From: JAGVDM01 sp964642315
Lineage (GTDB): Bacteria; Patescibacteriota; Gracilibacteria; Peribacterales; Peribacteraceae
NCBI GenBank assembly: GCA_964642315.1
Contig: CAZXOG010000003.1
Span: forward strand, 62,001-126,000
Length of the DNA stretch: 64,000 nt
Direction of reading: 5' to 3'
Shown: piece after piece, positions 25,258-34,180 of the stretch
Layout of the letters: each line of letters starts with the position of its first letter
Numbering within the stretch: position 1 is the stretch's first letter
The notes under the pieces: model-generated
Databases searched by the model: none
Seen by the model: the letters and a program-made list of their open reading frames with translations, nothing else
Told to the model about the DNA's origin: nothing
Translations under genes and position numbers: made by a program

Positions 25258-26115
25258 TCATCGGGATGCTGCCTTCTGCATGAGCTTGCGGATGTCGGGC
25301 ATGGCTTCCATCGTGGCGCAGTAGCCTGCTTCCGCGAATTCCTCCGCTCTGTGGAACTGGAGTGATGTGCCGCGGAGTGTGGGCGTGATGATGAGGTCGC
25401 ATGTCTGTTTGCTCCTTGCTGTTTCCTCGTATCCGGCTTCCAGGAATGCCCGCCAGCCTTTCGGGAGGTAGCGCGCCAGCGCTCCGTACCGCGGCATGGT
25501 GTCGGTCGCGATGACGATATCCGGCTTGCAGTGCTCGCGCAGGCTCCGAGCGGGGATGGAGCCAAAGTGGCAGAGGTCAATGAATTGTTCGCCGCCGATT
25601 TCCACCGGCGAGAAGATCACGGGGATCGCGCTCGATGCCATGAGCGCGTCGATGAGCGGGGTTTCCGGCGAGAACACGTGCGGTTCTACAGATGCACGGA
25701 CATGTTTTGTGAATTGCTGCGTGACGATGCGGGACCATACGATCGGTCTGCGCACGCGTCCCGCGACGCAGGCAAACGGGATGGCGCAGTCGCCGATCCG
25801 TTTTCCCTTCACGAGCGGCTCAAGGTAGTCGTGCAGGCGCTGGCGGAGCAGGCCGCCGTGCAGACCGCGGGCGAACGGACGCTCACTCACTTTTGCGACG
25901 TTCATTGCAGTGAGTTTCGCGCAGAGCACACCAAGCGCTCCTCCGCCGCATCCCGCCGCGTAGAGTCCGCCGATAATTGCACCCATGCTGCTGCCGGCGA
26001 TGCACGCGGGCCGGAGGTTCTCCTTCTCCAGCGCGCGGAGCACGCCGATATTCGCGAGCCCAAGCGCGGCTCCGCCGGAGAGTGCAAGCCCCCAGTGTAT
26101 GGGGTGTTTTGGCAT
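25258..26115 (-). CDS. Patatin-like phospholipase
   Basis: This 285-residue serine lipid acyl hydrolase has oxyanion loop GGAALG (14-19) and nucleophile elbow GSSMG (Ser43). The expected DGG catalytic aspartate motif reads DLC (Asp180), keeping Asp but losing both glycines. There is no signal peptide, so it probably acts at the inner face of the membrane. The start at 26115 fits the family; the longer open frame overlaps the upstream gene. TAGAAG ends 10 bases before it. Confidence 0.88.
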   Translation of the reverse strand: MPKHPIHWGLALSGGAALGLANIGVLRALEKENLRPACIAGSSMGAIIGGLYAAGCGGGALGVLCAKLTAMNVAKVSERPFARGLHGGLLRQRLHDYLEPLVKGKRIGDCAIPFACVAGRVRRPIVWSRIVTQQFTKHVRASVEPHVFSPETPLIDALMASSAIPVIFSPVEIGGEQFIDLCHFGSIPARSLREHCKPDIVIATDTMPRYGALARYLPKGWRAFLEAGYEETARSKQTCDLIITPTLRGTSLQFHRAEEFAEAGYCATMEAMPDIRKLMQKAASR

Positions 26116-26128
26116 GGATGAGTTGCTT

Positions 26129-26866
26129 CTACGACTTGAGCGCTTTGTACAAGTGCACCGAGGCGAGGAGATAGAGCATGAACGCGAAGGCACACGGGAT
26201 GCCGCTGAGAATCGTCGCGGCGAACGGCCAGAATCCTCCTGCGCGTTCGGCGACCGAGAACGCTGCAATGAGGATCAGCCAGACTGGCAGGAGGAGGCTT
26301 GCTCCCAGAATGAGCAGTGACCAGAACACAGCGAACGTGTGGCCCCGCACTGCCGCATCGCTCGTGCGGAGTGCATCACGATATTCCCTTGCCTCACAGA
26401 CCGTTACCACCGCGAAGAACGCGGTGCGCACGCGGTAGATGATGCCCGGCACGATGAAGAGGAACGTCCAGAGGATGGTGATGCAGTCACGCAGAATATC
26501 TGTGAGGAAGAGCGGAATGACGGAACGCGCAGCTTCCCTTCGTACGATGGCGAAGGAAGAGCGCGAGCGTCCAGCCGGACTCTTGATAATCCTTTTTCCC
26601 ACAACAAGCACACATGCCATTCCCCAGAGCAGCCAGAGCGAGAAAGCGATATTGAAGAGGAAGAAGAGAGCGTGCACCGAGAGCGGAGTCGCGTGTGTCT
26701 GCGTCACAACCCACCGGAAAACAAAGCTGTTTTCCTGTGAGATTTCCATCAGCGTGAGCAGAAGGGCCATGGGCAGGAAGAGCATTTCCGCAAGCACGCG
26801 CCTGAGAAGCGGCTGCTTCTGGAAGAACTGCCACGAAGATCCAATGAGTGCGAACGCGGAGGGCAT
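26129..26866 (-). CDS. Integral membrane protein, about six helices
   Basis: This 245-residue protein has hydrophobic segments near 25-42, 65-90, 115-140, 140-158, 175-200 and 210-238. The central PLFLTDILRDCITILWTFLF and PGIIYRVRTAFF are reminiscent of DUF975/YciC-type membrane proteins, a tentative match. It lies 13 bases upstream of the patatin gene on the same strand, so probably co-transcribed. Function unknown. Confidence 0.7.
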   Translation of the reverse strand: MPSAFALIGSSWQFFQKQPLLRRVLAEMLFLPMALLLTLMEISQENSFVFRWVVTQTHATPLSVHALFFLFNIAFSLWLLWGMACVLVVGKRIIKSPAGRSRSSFAIVRREAARSVIPLFLTDILRDCITILWTFLFIVPGIIYRVRTAFFAVVTVCEAREYRDALRTSDAAVRGHTFAVFWSLLILGASLLLPVWLILIAAFSVAERAGGFWPFAATILSGIPCAFAFMLYLLASVHLYKALKS

Positions 26867-26883
26867 GCTATGGCACGGGGCGG

Positions 26884-27846
26884 TTACTTGCGCTTCACGC
26901 GGATGAAGCCGGCGGTATCAATTGTCGTGAGTTTCTTCTCCTTCTTCGCCAGGACATCGAGCATCAGGTTGATGCCGATCGTGTCGCTTGCCATGTGGCT
27001 GCACTGCACGAGGTTCACGTTGAACTTCTTCGCGGCTTCGAGCGATTTGTCCGTGGTGTGCATGGTGAGGATCGTGCCGACACCCGCATGTGCTTGCTGC
27101 TCAATGAATTCCTCCGGGCCGTTCGTGCCGCCGGTGAATTCTGTTGCAACAACCTTGCCAGGGCGGCCGCTCGGGCAGCCGTTCGCAAGGATGCAGGGGT
27201 TTCCCTTGCGCGCGTACATCTCGTATTCCGGAATGTCGTGCAGGGCGTTCAGGATTTCCCCCAGCGTATCGAAGCGCTTGGAACATACCTGCTTCGTGAC
27301 GAACTGATATACGAGGTTGTCCGATGGCGTGTGGCAGCAGAAAGCGGGGAATCCCAGGAGTTCCGCCGCACGTTCCGCGCGGAAGAGGTTGTCCGGGTGG
27401 ATGACGCGCCAGATCCTCTCCATGCGAGGGCGCAGAAGCGCTTCACTCTGGTTCACGGGGACTCCAACGTGTTCGAGCACGTCGATCTGCAGCGCCATCA
27501 CCTTCTCCAAATCGGCGAGCGCGCGGCCCTCCGGGTGGTGAATGAGGAGGCAGTCGATACGCTCGCCCCGCTCGCGGAGCCTGTCTGCGAGGAGCACCTC
27601 CGGCGTTTCGATGTCGATGCCGACCATGACCCGCTTCACATCCTCCTCGCCTGTTCCGTTGATAATGCGGGAATCTGAGAAGGGGTTCCAGGTCCGTTCC
27701 TCGTCGAAGAACTTCGCTTCTTTCCCCTCCAGCTTCTTCCGGCGTTCCTGCACCTTTTTCAGCGATTTCTCGATGTTCTTCTTGCCGCGCGGGTCTGCCT
27801 CGATGCCTGTCTGGATGACATGCCGGAAGAGCTCTTTGAGTTTCAT
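26884..27846 (-). CDS. NIF3-like metal-binding hydrolase family protein
   Basis: This 320-residue protein of the Nif3/YbgI superfamily carries metal-ligand candidates in CLLIHHPEGRAL, in the central GFPAFCCHTPSDN and near the C-terminus in HTTDKSLEAAKKFNVNLVQCSH. The family forms ring-shaped hexamers with a dinuclear metal site; substrates are unsettled. An N-terminal charged helix of about 50 residues precedes the domain. The start at 27846 was chosen over a short open extension. Confidence 0.8.
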   Translation of the reverse strand: MKLKELFRHVIQTGIEADPRGKKNIEKSLKKVQERRKKLEGKEAKFFDEERTWNPFSDSRIINGTGEEDVKRVMVGIDIETPEVLLADRLRERGERIDCLLIHHPEGRALADLEKVMALQIDVLEHVGVPVNQSEALLRPRMERIWRVIHPDNLFRAERAAELLGFPAFCCHTPSDNLVYQFVTKQVCSKRFDTLGEILNALHDIPEYEMYARKGNPCILANGCPSGRPGKVVATEFTGGTNGPEEFIEQQAHAGVGTILTMHTTDKSLEAAKKFNVNLVQCSHMASDTIGINLMLDVLAKKEKKLTTIDTAGFIRVKRK

Positions 27847-27995
27847 GGGAAGGAGGGGGGAACGTCGGTTTCGGAGCATAAGGATAGATGCCTTTCGTGC
27901 GTTGCGGAAGGAAATTCCCCGTTCTCTGTGCGGGACATCACGTTGTATGTTCCGTCAAACCGGTGACCGTTTTCTGGCTGGTTTCTGCCGATCCA

Positions 27996-28415
27996 TCACG
28001 CTGCCTGCCCGCCGTGCATTACGGTGCTCATGCCGTCACGGAATTTGTCGATGAAGGATTTGTGTGCTCCGGTCTTGCCGATATCGAAGCTCCTGCCGCC
28101 TTCAGTGATGACCTGCAGGTGGCCGCTTCCCATATCCTTCCATTCCACAACAGGTTTCGTCGTGAAGATGTTGTAGCCGCCCTGCGGCAACGTGTACACA
28201 ATCCGGAGAGGCTGTCCCTGGATGATCGCTGCGCTGAGTTGTCCTTGGTATTGGTATCCGCTGCCACTCACCACGACGTCACACGGCGGCCGGAATCCGA
28301 CGGCGATGCGGGGAGCGGGAGGAGGTTCCTCAGAGGCTTCCGCGTCGCGCGCGGTTTCGCTTCTTCCAGGGTCGGGAGGGATAGGATCGTCCTGTGAGTG
28401 AGAGAAAGTATTCAT
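27996..28415 (-). CDS. Hypothetical protein with acidic, Pro-rich N-terminus
   Basis: This 139-residue protein has a disordered acidic/Pro head (1-38) and a compact beta-rich domain (about 40-125). No family recognised. An AT-rich gap to the divergent flavodoxin gene holds TATAAA ending 11 bases before the ATG. Confidence 0.65.
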   Translation of the reverse strand: MNTFSHSQDDPIPPDPGRSETARDAEASEEPPPAPRIAVGFRPPCDVVVSGSGYQYQGQLSAAIIQGQPLRIVYTLPQGGYNIFTTKPVVEWKDMGSGHLQVITEGGRSFDIGKTGAHKSFIDKFRDGMSTVMHGGQAA

Positions 28416-28564
28416 AGTGCTCTGCTTTTATAATTTCATTATTGAATAATCTTATTATTGTAGATCTCCGTGTGGTGTTCCGCAAGAGTTTCCTCCGTGT
28501 TTTCCTAGAGATTTCCGCACGTACTTTTCTGTCTTCCGCGATGCCCATCGCGTAGAATCCGGTC

Positions 28565-29035
28565 GTGGCGAAGGCGCTTCACATCATCTACGCATCCACG
28601 AGCGGCCACACGGAGTACGTGGTGGATGCCCTCCAGGCTTTCCTCGCGGACTGCGCCAAGGATCTTGCGGTTACACGCCAGCTGGCGGAAACAGCTGCGG
28701 CTGAAGATTTGCAGCACGGTGATGTACTGCTTCTGGCCTGCGGCACCTGGAATACCGGCGGCGTCGAAGGGCAGATGAACATTCACATGGATACGTTTCT
28801 CCGCAAGCGTGCCGCCGCTGCCGATCTTGGTGGCAAGCCGTGCGCGCTGATTGCTCTCGGTGATGAGCGGTACTACTACACCTGTCGTGCGGTGGAGCAT
28901 CTCACGCAGTTCGTGAAGGGGCATAACGGCGTACCGCTCTGCCCGCCGCTCCTTGTAGTGAACGAGCCCTATGGGCAGGAAGAACGCGTGCGCAAGTGGG
29001 GGGCGAAGTTTCTTGATGCCCTCCGCAAGACGTAG
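28565..29035 (+). CDS. Flavodoxin-like protein
   Basis: This 156-residue FMN-binding electron carrier has phosphate loop YASTSGHTEYV (9-19) and isoalloxazine-side loop CGTWNTGGVEG. The start is GTG 28565, 6 bases after TAGAAT (28553-28558). It is 8 bases upstream of the oxidoreductase alpha subunit, so it is probably the electron partner of that enzyme. Confidence 0.88.
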   Translation: MAKALHIIYASTSGHTEYVVDALQAFLADCAKDLAVTRQLAETAAAEDLQHGDVLLLACGTWNTGGVEGQMNIHMDTFLRKRAAAADLGGKPCALIALGDERYYYTCRAVEHLTQFVKGHNGVPLCPPLLVVNEPYGQEERVRKWGAKFLDALRKT

Positions 29036-29043
29036 ATTCTCTC

Positions 29044-30828
29044 ATGCGTGTTTCCCTCAAAGTGACCGGCGCCCAAGGCCAGGGAGTGAATTCCGTGGGG
29101 GAGATCTGTGCCAAGGGGCTCAAGCGGAGCGGGTACTGCGTGTTCGGGTACCGCGAGTACATGTCGCTCATCAAGGGCGGGCATTCCAGCTACCAGCTCG
29201 ATATCTCCGAGGAGCACATCCGCAGCACTGAGATGTGTGTGGATATTCTCGTCTGTTTCAATCACCACGGACTCAAGCGCAATCTCCGTGAGGTGAAGGA
29301 CGGCGGCATCATTCTCCACCAGACGCCGGAGTGGAAGTTCTCTCCGGAAGATCAGCAGTGGATGGAGCAGCACCGCGTGCATGCCGTGTTCCTGCCGACG
29401 GAGAAGATCCTCAAGGACATGGGAGCGCCGCCGATCCTTGCGAACATGCTCATTACGTCCGTGGTGTGGTCCATGCTCCGGCAGAGTTCCTCCATGCTCA
29501 AGGAGCTTGCCCGGGAACAGTTCAGCCACAAGGGAGAGAAGGTTCTCGCGCTCAATGGGCGCTGCATCGATGAGGGTATCCGTTTCCGCGAGGAGCATGC
29601 TCCTGCGGCCGCCGTAGAGCTCCCGCCATCCGAATCGCGGTGGAAGGATTGCATGCTCCTCACCGGCAGCCAGGCCATCGGTCTCGGCACGGTGCACGCA
29701 GGGTGCCGCGTGTACGCGGGGTACCCCATGACGCCGTCGTCGCCACTCCTCACGTACATCGCGGAAATCCAGAACCGCACCGGCATGGCCGTGAAGCAGG
29801 CTGAAGACGAGATTACCGCCGCGCAGATGATGAGCGGCGCCATGTTCATGGGGGCGCGGGCCATGACCGCCACCTCCGGCGGCGGGTTTGACCTGATGAC
29901 GGAGACGCTTTCCATGAATGGCATCGTGGAGAATCCGGGCGTTTTCGCGCTCGCCATGCGTCCCGGTCCGGGCACCGGGCTCCCCACCTGGTCGGCGCAG
30001 GGCGACCTGCTTATGGCTGTGCACGCGGGGCACGGAGAATTCGCGCGGTGTGTTCTTGCCGTGAGTGACAGCCAGGACGCGTTCGATCTCATGCCCACAG
30101 CATTCAATCTCGCGGAGAAGTACCAACTCTCCGTGATCGTGCTCTACGACAAGCAGATTGCAGAAGCGCTGTACACGCAGCGGTTCTACGATCAGAACAC
30201 CGCAACAGTCGAGCGCGGGCACGTGACGGATCCCGCAACTCTCAAGGCGCTCACAGGCGCGCACCGCTACAACCCGCAGGCCGAAGATGGCGTTTCCCCC
30301 CGCTGGCTGCCCGGCACGCCATGCGCCACGTACTGTGGCCAGGCTGATGAGCATGCTGGCAACGGCAGCGATGACGAGTCCGCGGCGAATGCCACGGCAC
30401 AGATGGAGAAGCGCATGCGAAAAATGGAAGCGCTCGCTCGTGATCTGCCGGAACCGACGCTCTTCTCCATGCACGGAGGACAATGGTCTCTGCAGACGGA
30501 GGATCCAACATTCGATCTTCTCGTTGTCGGATGGGGGAGCACGAAAGGCGCGGCGCTCGATGCTCTGAGCCGCATCGTTGCGGAGCACCCGGCGCGTACG
30601 ATCGGCTACCTACATTTCACGTACCTCTGGCCGCTTAAGGCCGCGCGGTTCTCGCGGCTTGCGGCTCTCGCGAAGCGGATCGTGATCGCGGAGGGGAACG
30701 CGCAGGGGCAGCTCCACATGCTCCTCCGGCAGGCGAGCGGCATCGAGATCCCCACGAAGATCCTCAAGTACGATGGCCGGCCGTTCTTCGTGGATGAACT
30801 TTGCGAGCTTCTGTCCCCCTTTGCATAA
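29044..30828 (+). CDS. korA: 2-oxoacid:acceptor oxidoreductase, fused gamma-alpha subunit
   Basis: This 594-residue subunit joins a gamma domain (about 1-185, GAQGQGVNSVGE near the start) to an alpha domain (from about 203, TGSQAIGLG; YAGYPMTPSSPL; EDEITAAQMMSGA). With the beta subunit it oxidatively decarboxylates a 2-oxoacid to acyl-CoA, passing electrons to ferredoxin or flavodoxin. The fused order is that of 2-oxoglutarate (KorA-type) enzymes, but substrate cannot be fixed from sequence. It directly abuts the beta gene. Confidence 0.92.
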   Translation: MRVSLKVTGAQGQGVNSVGEICAKGLKRSGYCVFGYREYMSLIKGGHSSYQLDISEEHIRSTEMCVDILVCFNHHGLKRNLREVKDGGIILHQTPEWKFSPEDQQWMEQHRVHAVFLPTEKILKDMGAPPILANMLITSVVWSMLRQSSSMLKELAREQFSHKGEKVLALNGRCIDEGIRFREEHAPAAAVELPPSESRWKDCMLLTGSQAIGLGTVHAGCRVYAGYPMTPSSPLLTYIAEIQNRTGMAVKQAEDEITAAQMMSGAMFMGARAMTATSGGGFDLMTETLSMNGIVENPGVFALAMRPGPGTGLPTWSAQGDLLMAVHAGHGEFARCVLAVSDSQDAFDLMPTAFNLAEKYQLSVIVLYDKQIAEALYTQRFYDQNTATVERGHVTDPATLKALTGAHRYNPQAEDGVSPRWLPGTPCATYCGQADEHAGNGSDDESAANATAQMEKRMRKMEALARDLPEPTLFSMHGGQWSLQTEDPTFDLLVVGWGSTKGAALDALSRIVAEHPARTIGYLHFTYLWPLKAARFSRLAALAKRIVIAEGNAQGQLHMLLRQASGIEIPTKILKYDGRPFFVDELCELLSPFA

Positions 30829-31719
30829 GTGACGATTCCGCTGGATTCCTCCGCCGGCCCGACCATGCGGGACTACCACAGCCCCGTTCCGTGCACGTGG
30901 TGCGATGGCTGCGGGGATTACGGCATTTGGACCGCCGTGAAGCGCGCGCTCACGGAGCTCAAGATTCCGCCACACGGCGTGTTGCTCTGCTACGACGTGG
31001 GCTGCCATGGCAATATGAGCGATAAGTTGGAGGGGTACCGGTTCCACGGCTTGCATGGGCGCGTGATCCCGTTCGCAGCCGGCGCGAAGATCGCGAATCC
31101 GCGCATTCCTGTGATCGCCCACGGCGGCGACGGCGCCAGCTTTTCCGAAGGAGTCGGTCACCTGGTGCACGCCGTGCGCAGCAACTACCCGATTGTCTTC
31201 ATTCTCCACAACAACGCGAATTATGGCCTCACCACGGGTCAGGCGAGCGCGCTCACGTGGCAGGGGCAGCCGATGAACAGCTCTCCGAACGGCATTCCCG
31301 AGCAGACAATCAATTCCATGGATTTCATATTCAGCCTGGAGCCCACGTTTGTCGCACGAGGCTTCAGCGGCAATATCCCGCAGATGGTTGCTATCCTCAA
31401 GGCGGCGGTCCAGCACCGCGGGTTCGCGTTCGTGGATTTCTTGCAGGCGTGTCCCACGTACAACCACTTCGCCACGCACGAGTGGCTCATGGAACGCGTG
31501 GAGGACGTCGCGAAGCTCGGCCACAATCCGCGCGATTTCGCCGCGGCGCGGCGGCTGGCCGTGGATACGAGCAAGCGCATCAGCACCGGCATTCTCTACC
31601 AGAATCCCGACATGCCGGATTTCTGCGACCGGCTGGTGCCGAGGCGGGGGAAAACCACTACGCCTGTTGATGAAGTGCAGAAGATGGATGTGATGGAGTT
31701 CATGCGGGAGCTGGTGTAG
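30829..31719 (+). CDS. korB: 2-oxoacid:acceptor oxidoreductase, TPP-binding beta subunit
   Basis: This 296-residue protein has Cys22/Cys25/Cys28 in CTWCDGCGDYG and the TPP-Mg site from GGDGASFSEG (about 99-108) to HNNANYGLTTGQ (about 127-138). The start GTG 30829 directly follows the alpha stop (TAAGTG); ATG 30865 is an alternative. The flavodoxin-korA-korB order suggests one operon for low-potential electron flow from a 2-oxoacid. Confidence 0.93.
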   Translation: MTIPLDSSAGPTMRDYHSPVPCTWCDGCGDYGIWTAVKRALTELKIPPHGVLLCYDVGCHGNMSDKLEGYRFHGLHGRVIPFAAGAKIANPRIPVIAHGGDGASFSEGVGHLVHAVRSNYPIVFILHNNANYGLTTGQASALTWQGQPMNSSPNGIPEQTINSMDFIFSLEPTFVARGFSGNIPQMVAILKAAVQHRGFAFVDFLQACPTYNHFATHEWLMERVEDVAKLGHNPRDFAAARRLAVDTSKRISTGILYQNPDMPDFCDRLVPRRGKTTTPVDEVQKMDVMEFMRELV

Positions 31720-31720
31720 C

Positions 31721-32311
31721 TCACCCTTGTCTCGGAACAGGGTTTTCCCGCGTGCCCCCGAACAGCCACTTTCGCCTGGCGATCGGCTGCACGAATTTCC
31801 TCTGCGCGAATGACCGCTGTTTCAGAGCATTCCGAATCTCGTCGCCGATACAGAGGATGCGCGCGAGTTGCTGGACGCGATTGCAATAGTGCAGATCTTC
31901 CTGTTCCGTTCCGATCTTTTCATCCACGTACCATTCCCAGTGCGTGATGCGCTGCGATGCCACCTGTCCGGCATGGTAGGGCATGATGATCATTGGTCCG
32001 GCCTGCGTCATGATGCCGAGCATTTGCGGTGGTTCCACATGCAGGCGGATCGCATGTGAAAAATCATCCAGTTCCGTGAGCGCGCTTGTCGTGGTGAGCC
32101 ATGCCTGTGCCTCATCCAGGCGTCCGGCGCGTGCGGCTCCCTGCACGATGAGCGCGGCTTGCGTTTGCACATGAGCGCTCAGGCCTTCTATTTGCCGCTG
32201 GAAGTCGGAAAGTTCGGTGCGTTCTTCGACAAACCGGCGCATGTTTTCGGGCATGCCCGCTTGGTTTACGAGAGCATTACTGCATTCTGCGAGATTGAGG
32301 AGAACTCCCAT
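31721..32311 (-). CDS. Hypothetical helical protein
   Basis: This 196-residue, mostly helical protein (NLAECSNALVNQAG; RFVEERTELSDFQRQIEGL) has a basic C-terminus. No family recognised. The ATG at 32311 is supported by a good promoter whose -10 box ends 9 bases upstream; an open extension to 32443 reads through that promoter. It is convergent with korB. Confidence 0.65.
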   Translation of the reverse strand: MGVLLNLAECSNALVNQAGMPENMRRFVEERTELSDFQRQIEGLSAHVQTQAALIVQGAARAGRLDEAQAWLTTTSALTELDDFSHAIRLHVEPPQMLGIMTQAGPMIIMPYHAGQVASQRITHWEWYVDEKIGTEQEDLHYCNRVQQLARILCIGDEIRNALKQRSFAQRKFVQPIARRKWLFGGTRENPVPRQG

Positions 32312-32320
32312 GGGAGCGGC

Positions 32321-32349
32321 ATTCAATCCTTGGGGTTTTTCCCTGTCAA
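32321..32349 (-). promoter_or_regulatory. Promoter of the gene at 31721-32311
   Basis: On the minus strand a perfect TTGACA (32349-32344), 17-base spacer, TTGAAT (32326-32321). Confidence 0.65.
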
Positions 32350-32456
32350 TGAAGTGCGCGGGAAATGTGAAATGCGCGAGAGGCAATGGGTATGCCAGGG
32401 GCGAATATTTGCACGCACAGTCCATCCGTACGACGCGAATCATCCCCGTTTTTTCA

Positions 32457-32484
32457 TTGACTGGCGGTTCCCGTTCCGTACAAT
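32457..32484 (+). promoter_or_regulatory. Promoter of the gene at 32510
   Basis: TTGACT (32457-32462), 16-base spacer, TACAAT (32479-32484). Confidence 0.65.
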
Positions 32485-32509
32485 TCGCCCACTCTTTCCT
32501 CCAGATTCC

Positions 32510-32773
32510 ATGCCGCTAACTCCTGAGCAGCAGCAGGCTTTTGCATCCGAAGCATTCGACGTCCGGGCGCACAAGATGATTCTTACTACGGCGCAGCAGA
32601 CGCCGGAGCAGCTCAATGGGGACCTGCACCAATGGGAACAGCTCTACGTTGACAGGCGCGAGGCATTCCGTGTGCGGTTGTACGAGGCGCTCGAAGATCC
32701 TGCGGTGACTGACGACGAACTCGAGGCAACGCTCGAGAAGTTCGGCGACATTCTGTGGGAGCAGGCTGCGTGA
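32510..32773 (+). CDS. Small acidic helical hypothetical protein
   Basis: This 87-residue protein is rich in Glu/Gln and predicted all-helical (QQQAFASEAFDVRAHKM; YEALEDPAVTDDELEATLEK). No family recognised. The ATG at 32510 follows a clear promoter; the frame remains open upstream but that part lies antisense to the neighbouring gene. Confidence 0.65.
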   Translation: MPLTPEQQQAFASEAFDVRAHKMILTTAQQTPEQLNGDLHQWEQLYVDRREAFRVRLYEALEDPAVTDDELEATLEKFGDILWEQAA

Positions 32774-32785
32774 CCGGCCGCCATC

Positions 32786-33232
32786 TCACTTCACTTTGAT
32801 CACCGTAGTGCCGGCAAGGTAGTCATGCAGGCATCGGCGTTCCTTGCGCAGGAGCATCAGGTGATCAGCGAAGAAATACACGAGGTTTTCCCACATGACG
32901 GCGTTGAGCCACGTGCGGAGCACGAGGTTCTGCGTGAAGCTGCCGACTTTCTTTGTCTTCTCATCCACGATCCGGATGCGCATGACGATCTTGCCGAGCG
33001 ACTGCCCCATGGTGCCGATGAGCACGCACTGGAGGAAGAAGATGATGAAGAGCCCCGTGAAGATGCTTGCCATTGATGCAACTACCCACACCTCCGGCTC
33101 CGGACGCTGCATCTGGCCGTACGTATAGAACAGGTAGAGGAGCGGCATCACGAGGATGCCCCAGTCGACCATTTTTGCAAGAAAGCGCTGTCTGAGTGTC
33201 GCATGTTTCTCAAGCATGGCCGTATCGTGCAT
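32786..33232 (-). CDS. RDD family membrane protein
   Basis: This 148-residue protein has RDD-type features: an Asp in the first helix (KMVDWGILVMPLLY), GTMGQSLGKIVMRIRIVDE between helices, and a C-terminal CLHDYLAGTTVI. Three membrane segments. A purine-rich GGAAGAGG 5-6 bases before the ATG may serve as Shine-Dalgarno. Function of the family is poorly defined. Confidence 0.85.
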   Translation of the reverse strand: MHDTAMLEKHATLRQRFLAKMVDWGILVMPLLYLFYTYGQMQRPEPEVWVVASMASIFTGLFIIFFLQCVLIGTMGQSLGKIVMRIRIVDEKTKKVGSFTQNLVLRTWLNAVMWENLVYFFADHLMLLRKERRCLHDYLAGTTVIKVK

Positions 33233-33271
33233 TCTCGCCTCTTCCAGTGCACGCGCTTGTCGTTGACACGG

Positions 33272-34081
33272 TCAGTAACTCGTTTTGCCGTTTCTGCCGG
33301 GTTTCCACAGCGGGGAGCAGCAGATGATGCGGAGTGCGATCATTAGCAAACGAAGCCGTTCGGTGATTTTCCACCTCTGCGTGCGGTTCCGCGCGCTCGC
33401 CGCGTCCGCGTGGACGCGGAAGCTCCCGAAGTTCCCCGGCAGGCGGTACCAGTCCGCCACTGCGAGCATCCTCACCCAGTACTCCTCGTCGAGTAGCTGC
33501 TGCATGTCCTCGCGAAAATTCCCGACACGCTGCACGGACTCACGCCGCAGCATGACAAAGCTCGGTTCTCCGATGATGTTCGGCCGGAGCGCCTTCCACA
33601 TCCACCGGAGAAGGAATGCCGTTCCGCCGTGTTCACCGGCCGCTATCTGCGATGCGGTGTTTTCGACATGGCGATAGTGTTCGCGGAGATCCGTTTCCCC
33701 CTCCAATGCGTACGTATGGCCGAGTGAGATAAGTCCGCACCGCGGGTGTGCTTCCAATGCCTTGATCGCGCTCGCCAGATAGTTCGGTTTCCATGTGTCA
33801 TCTTGGAAGAGGAACTGCACGTACGGCGCCTCTGTATCCCGCAGGCAGCGATTCCAGTTCCCGCCGATTCCGAGGCGACGTTCATTCCGAAACAGCCGGA
33901 TACGGCTATCATTGCCATAGGGTTCAACGATTGCCTTCGCATCCACGTCCGTCGGTTCATCGCGAATCGTGAGGCGCCAGCGCGATTCCCCCTGGGCGAG
34001 CACACTTTCGATTGCCGTCCGCAAATGCTCTGCATGCGGACGGTATGTTGGCATGAGGATGTCTACGAGTGGTTCCGCCAT
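33272..34081 (-). CDS. GT2 family glycosyltransferase
   Basis: This 269-residue GT-A enzyme has VDILMPTYRPHAEHLRTAIES at the N-terminus, the acidic metal motif FQDDTW and a later DEEYWVRM (catalytic-base region, ED-like). The start at 34081 (MAEPLVDILMPTYR) fits the family; the open frame to 34528 overlaps trmD. CATACT ends 14 bases before the ATG. Confidence 0.88.
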   Translation of the reverse strand: MAEPLVDILMPTYRPHAEHLRTAIESVLAQGESRWRLTIRDEPTDVDAKAIVEPYGNDSRIRLFRNERRLGIGGNWNRCLRDTEAPYVQFLFQDDTWKPNYLASAIKALEAHPRCGLISLGHTYALEGETDLREHYRHVENTASQIAAGEHGGTAFLLRWMWKALRPNIIGEPSFVMLRRESVQRVGNFREDMQQLLDEEYWVRMLAVADWYRLPGNFGSFRVHADAASARNRTQRWKITERLRLLMIALRIICCSPLWKPGRNGKTSY

Positions 34082-34180
34082 GGCTGCGTGCTGCAAGTAT
34101 GCTCTTTGGCGTGCGAAGAATGAACGAATATTCTCCGTTTGATCCTTCATAAGTTGCGTTCTTCGTTCCATACTCTGTCC

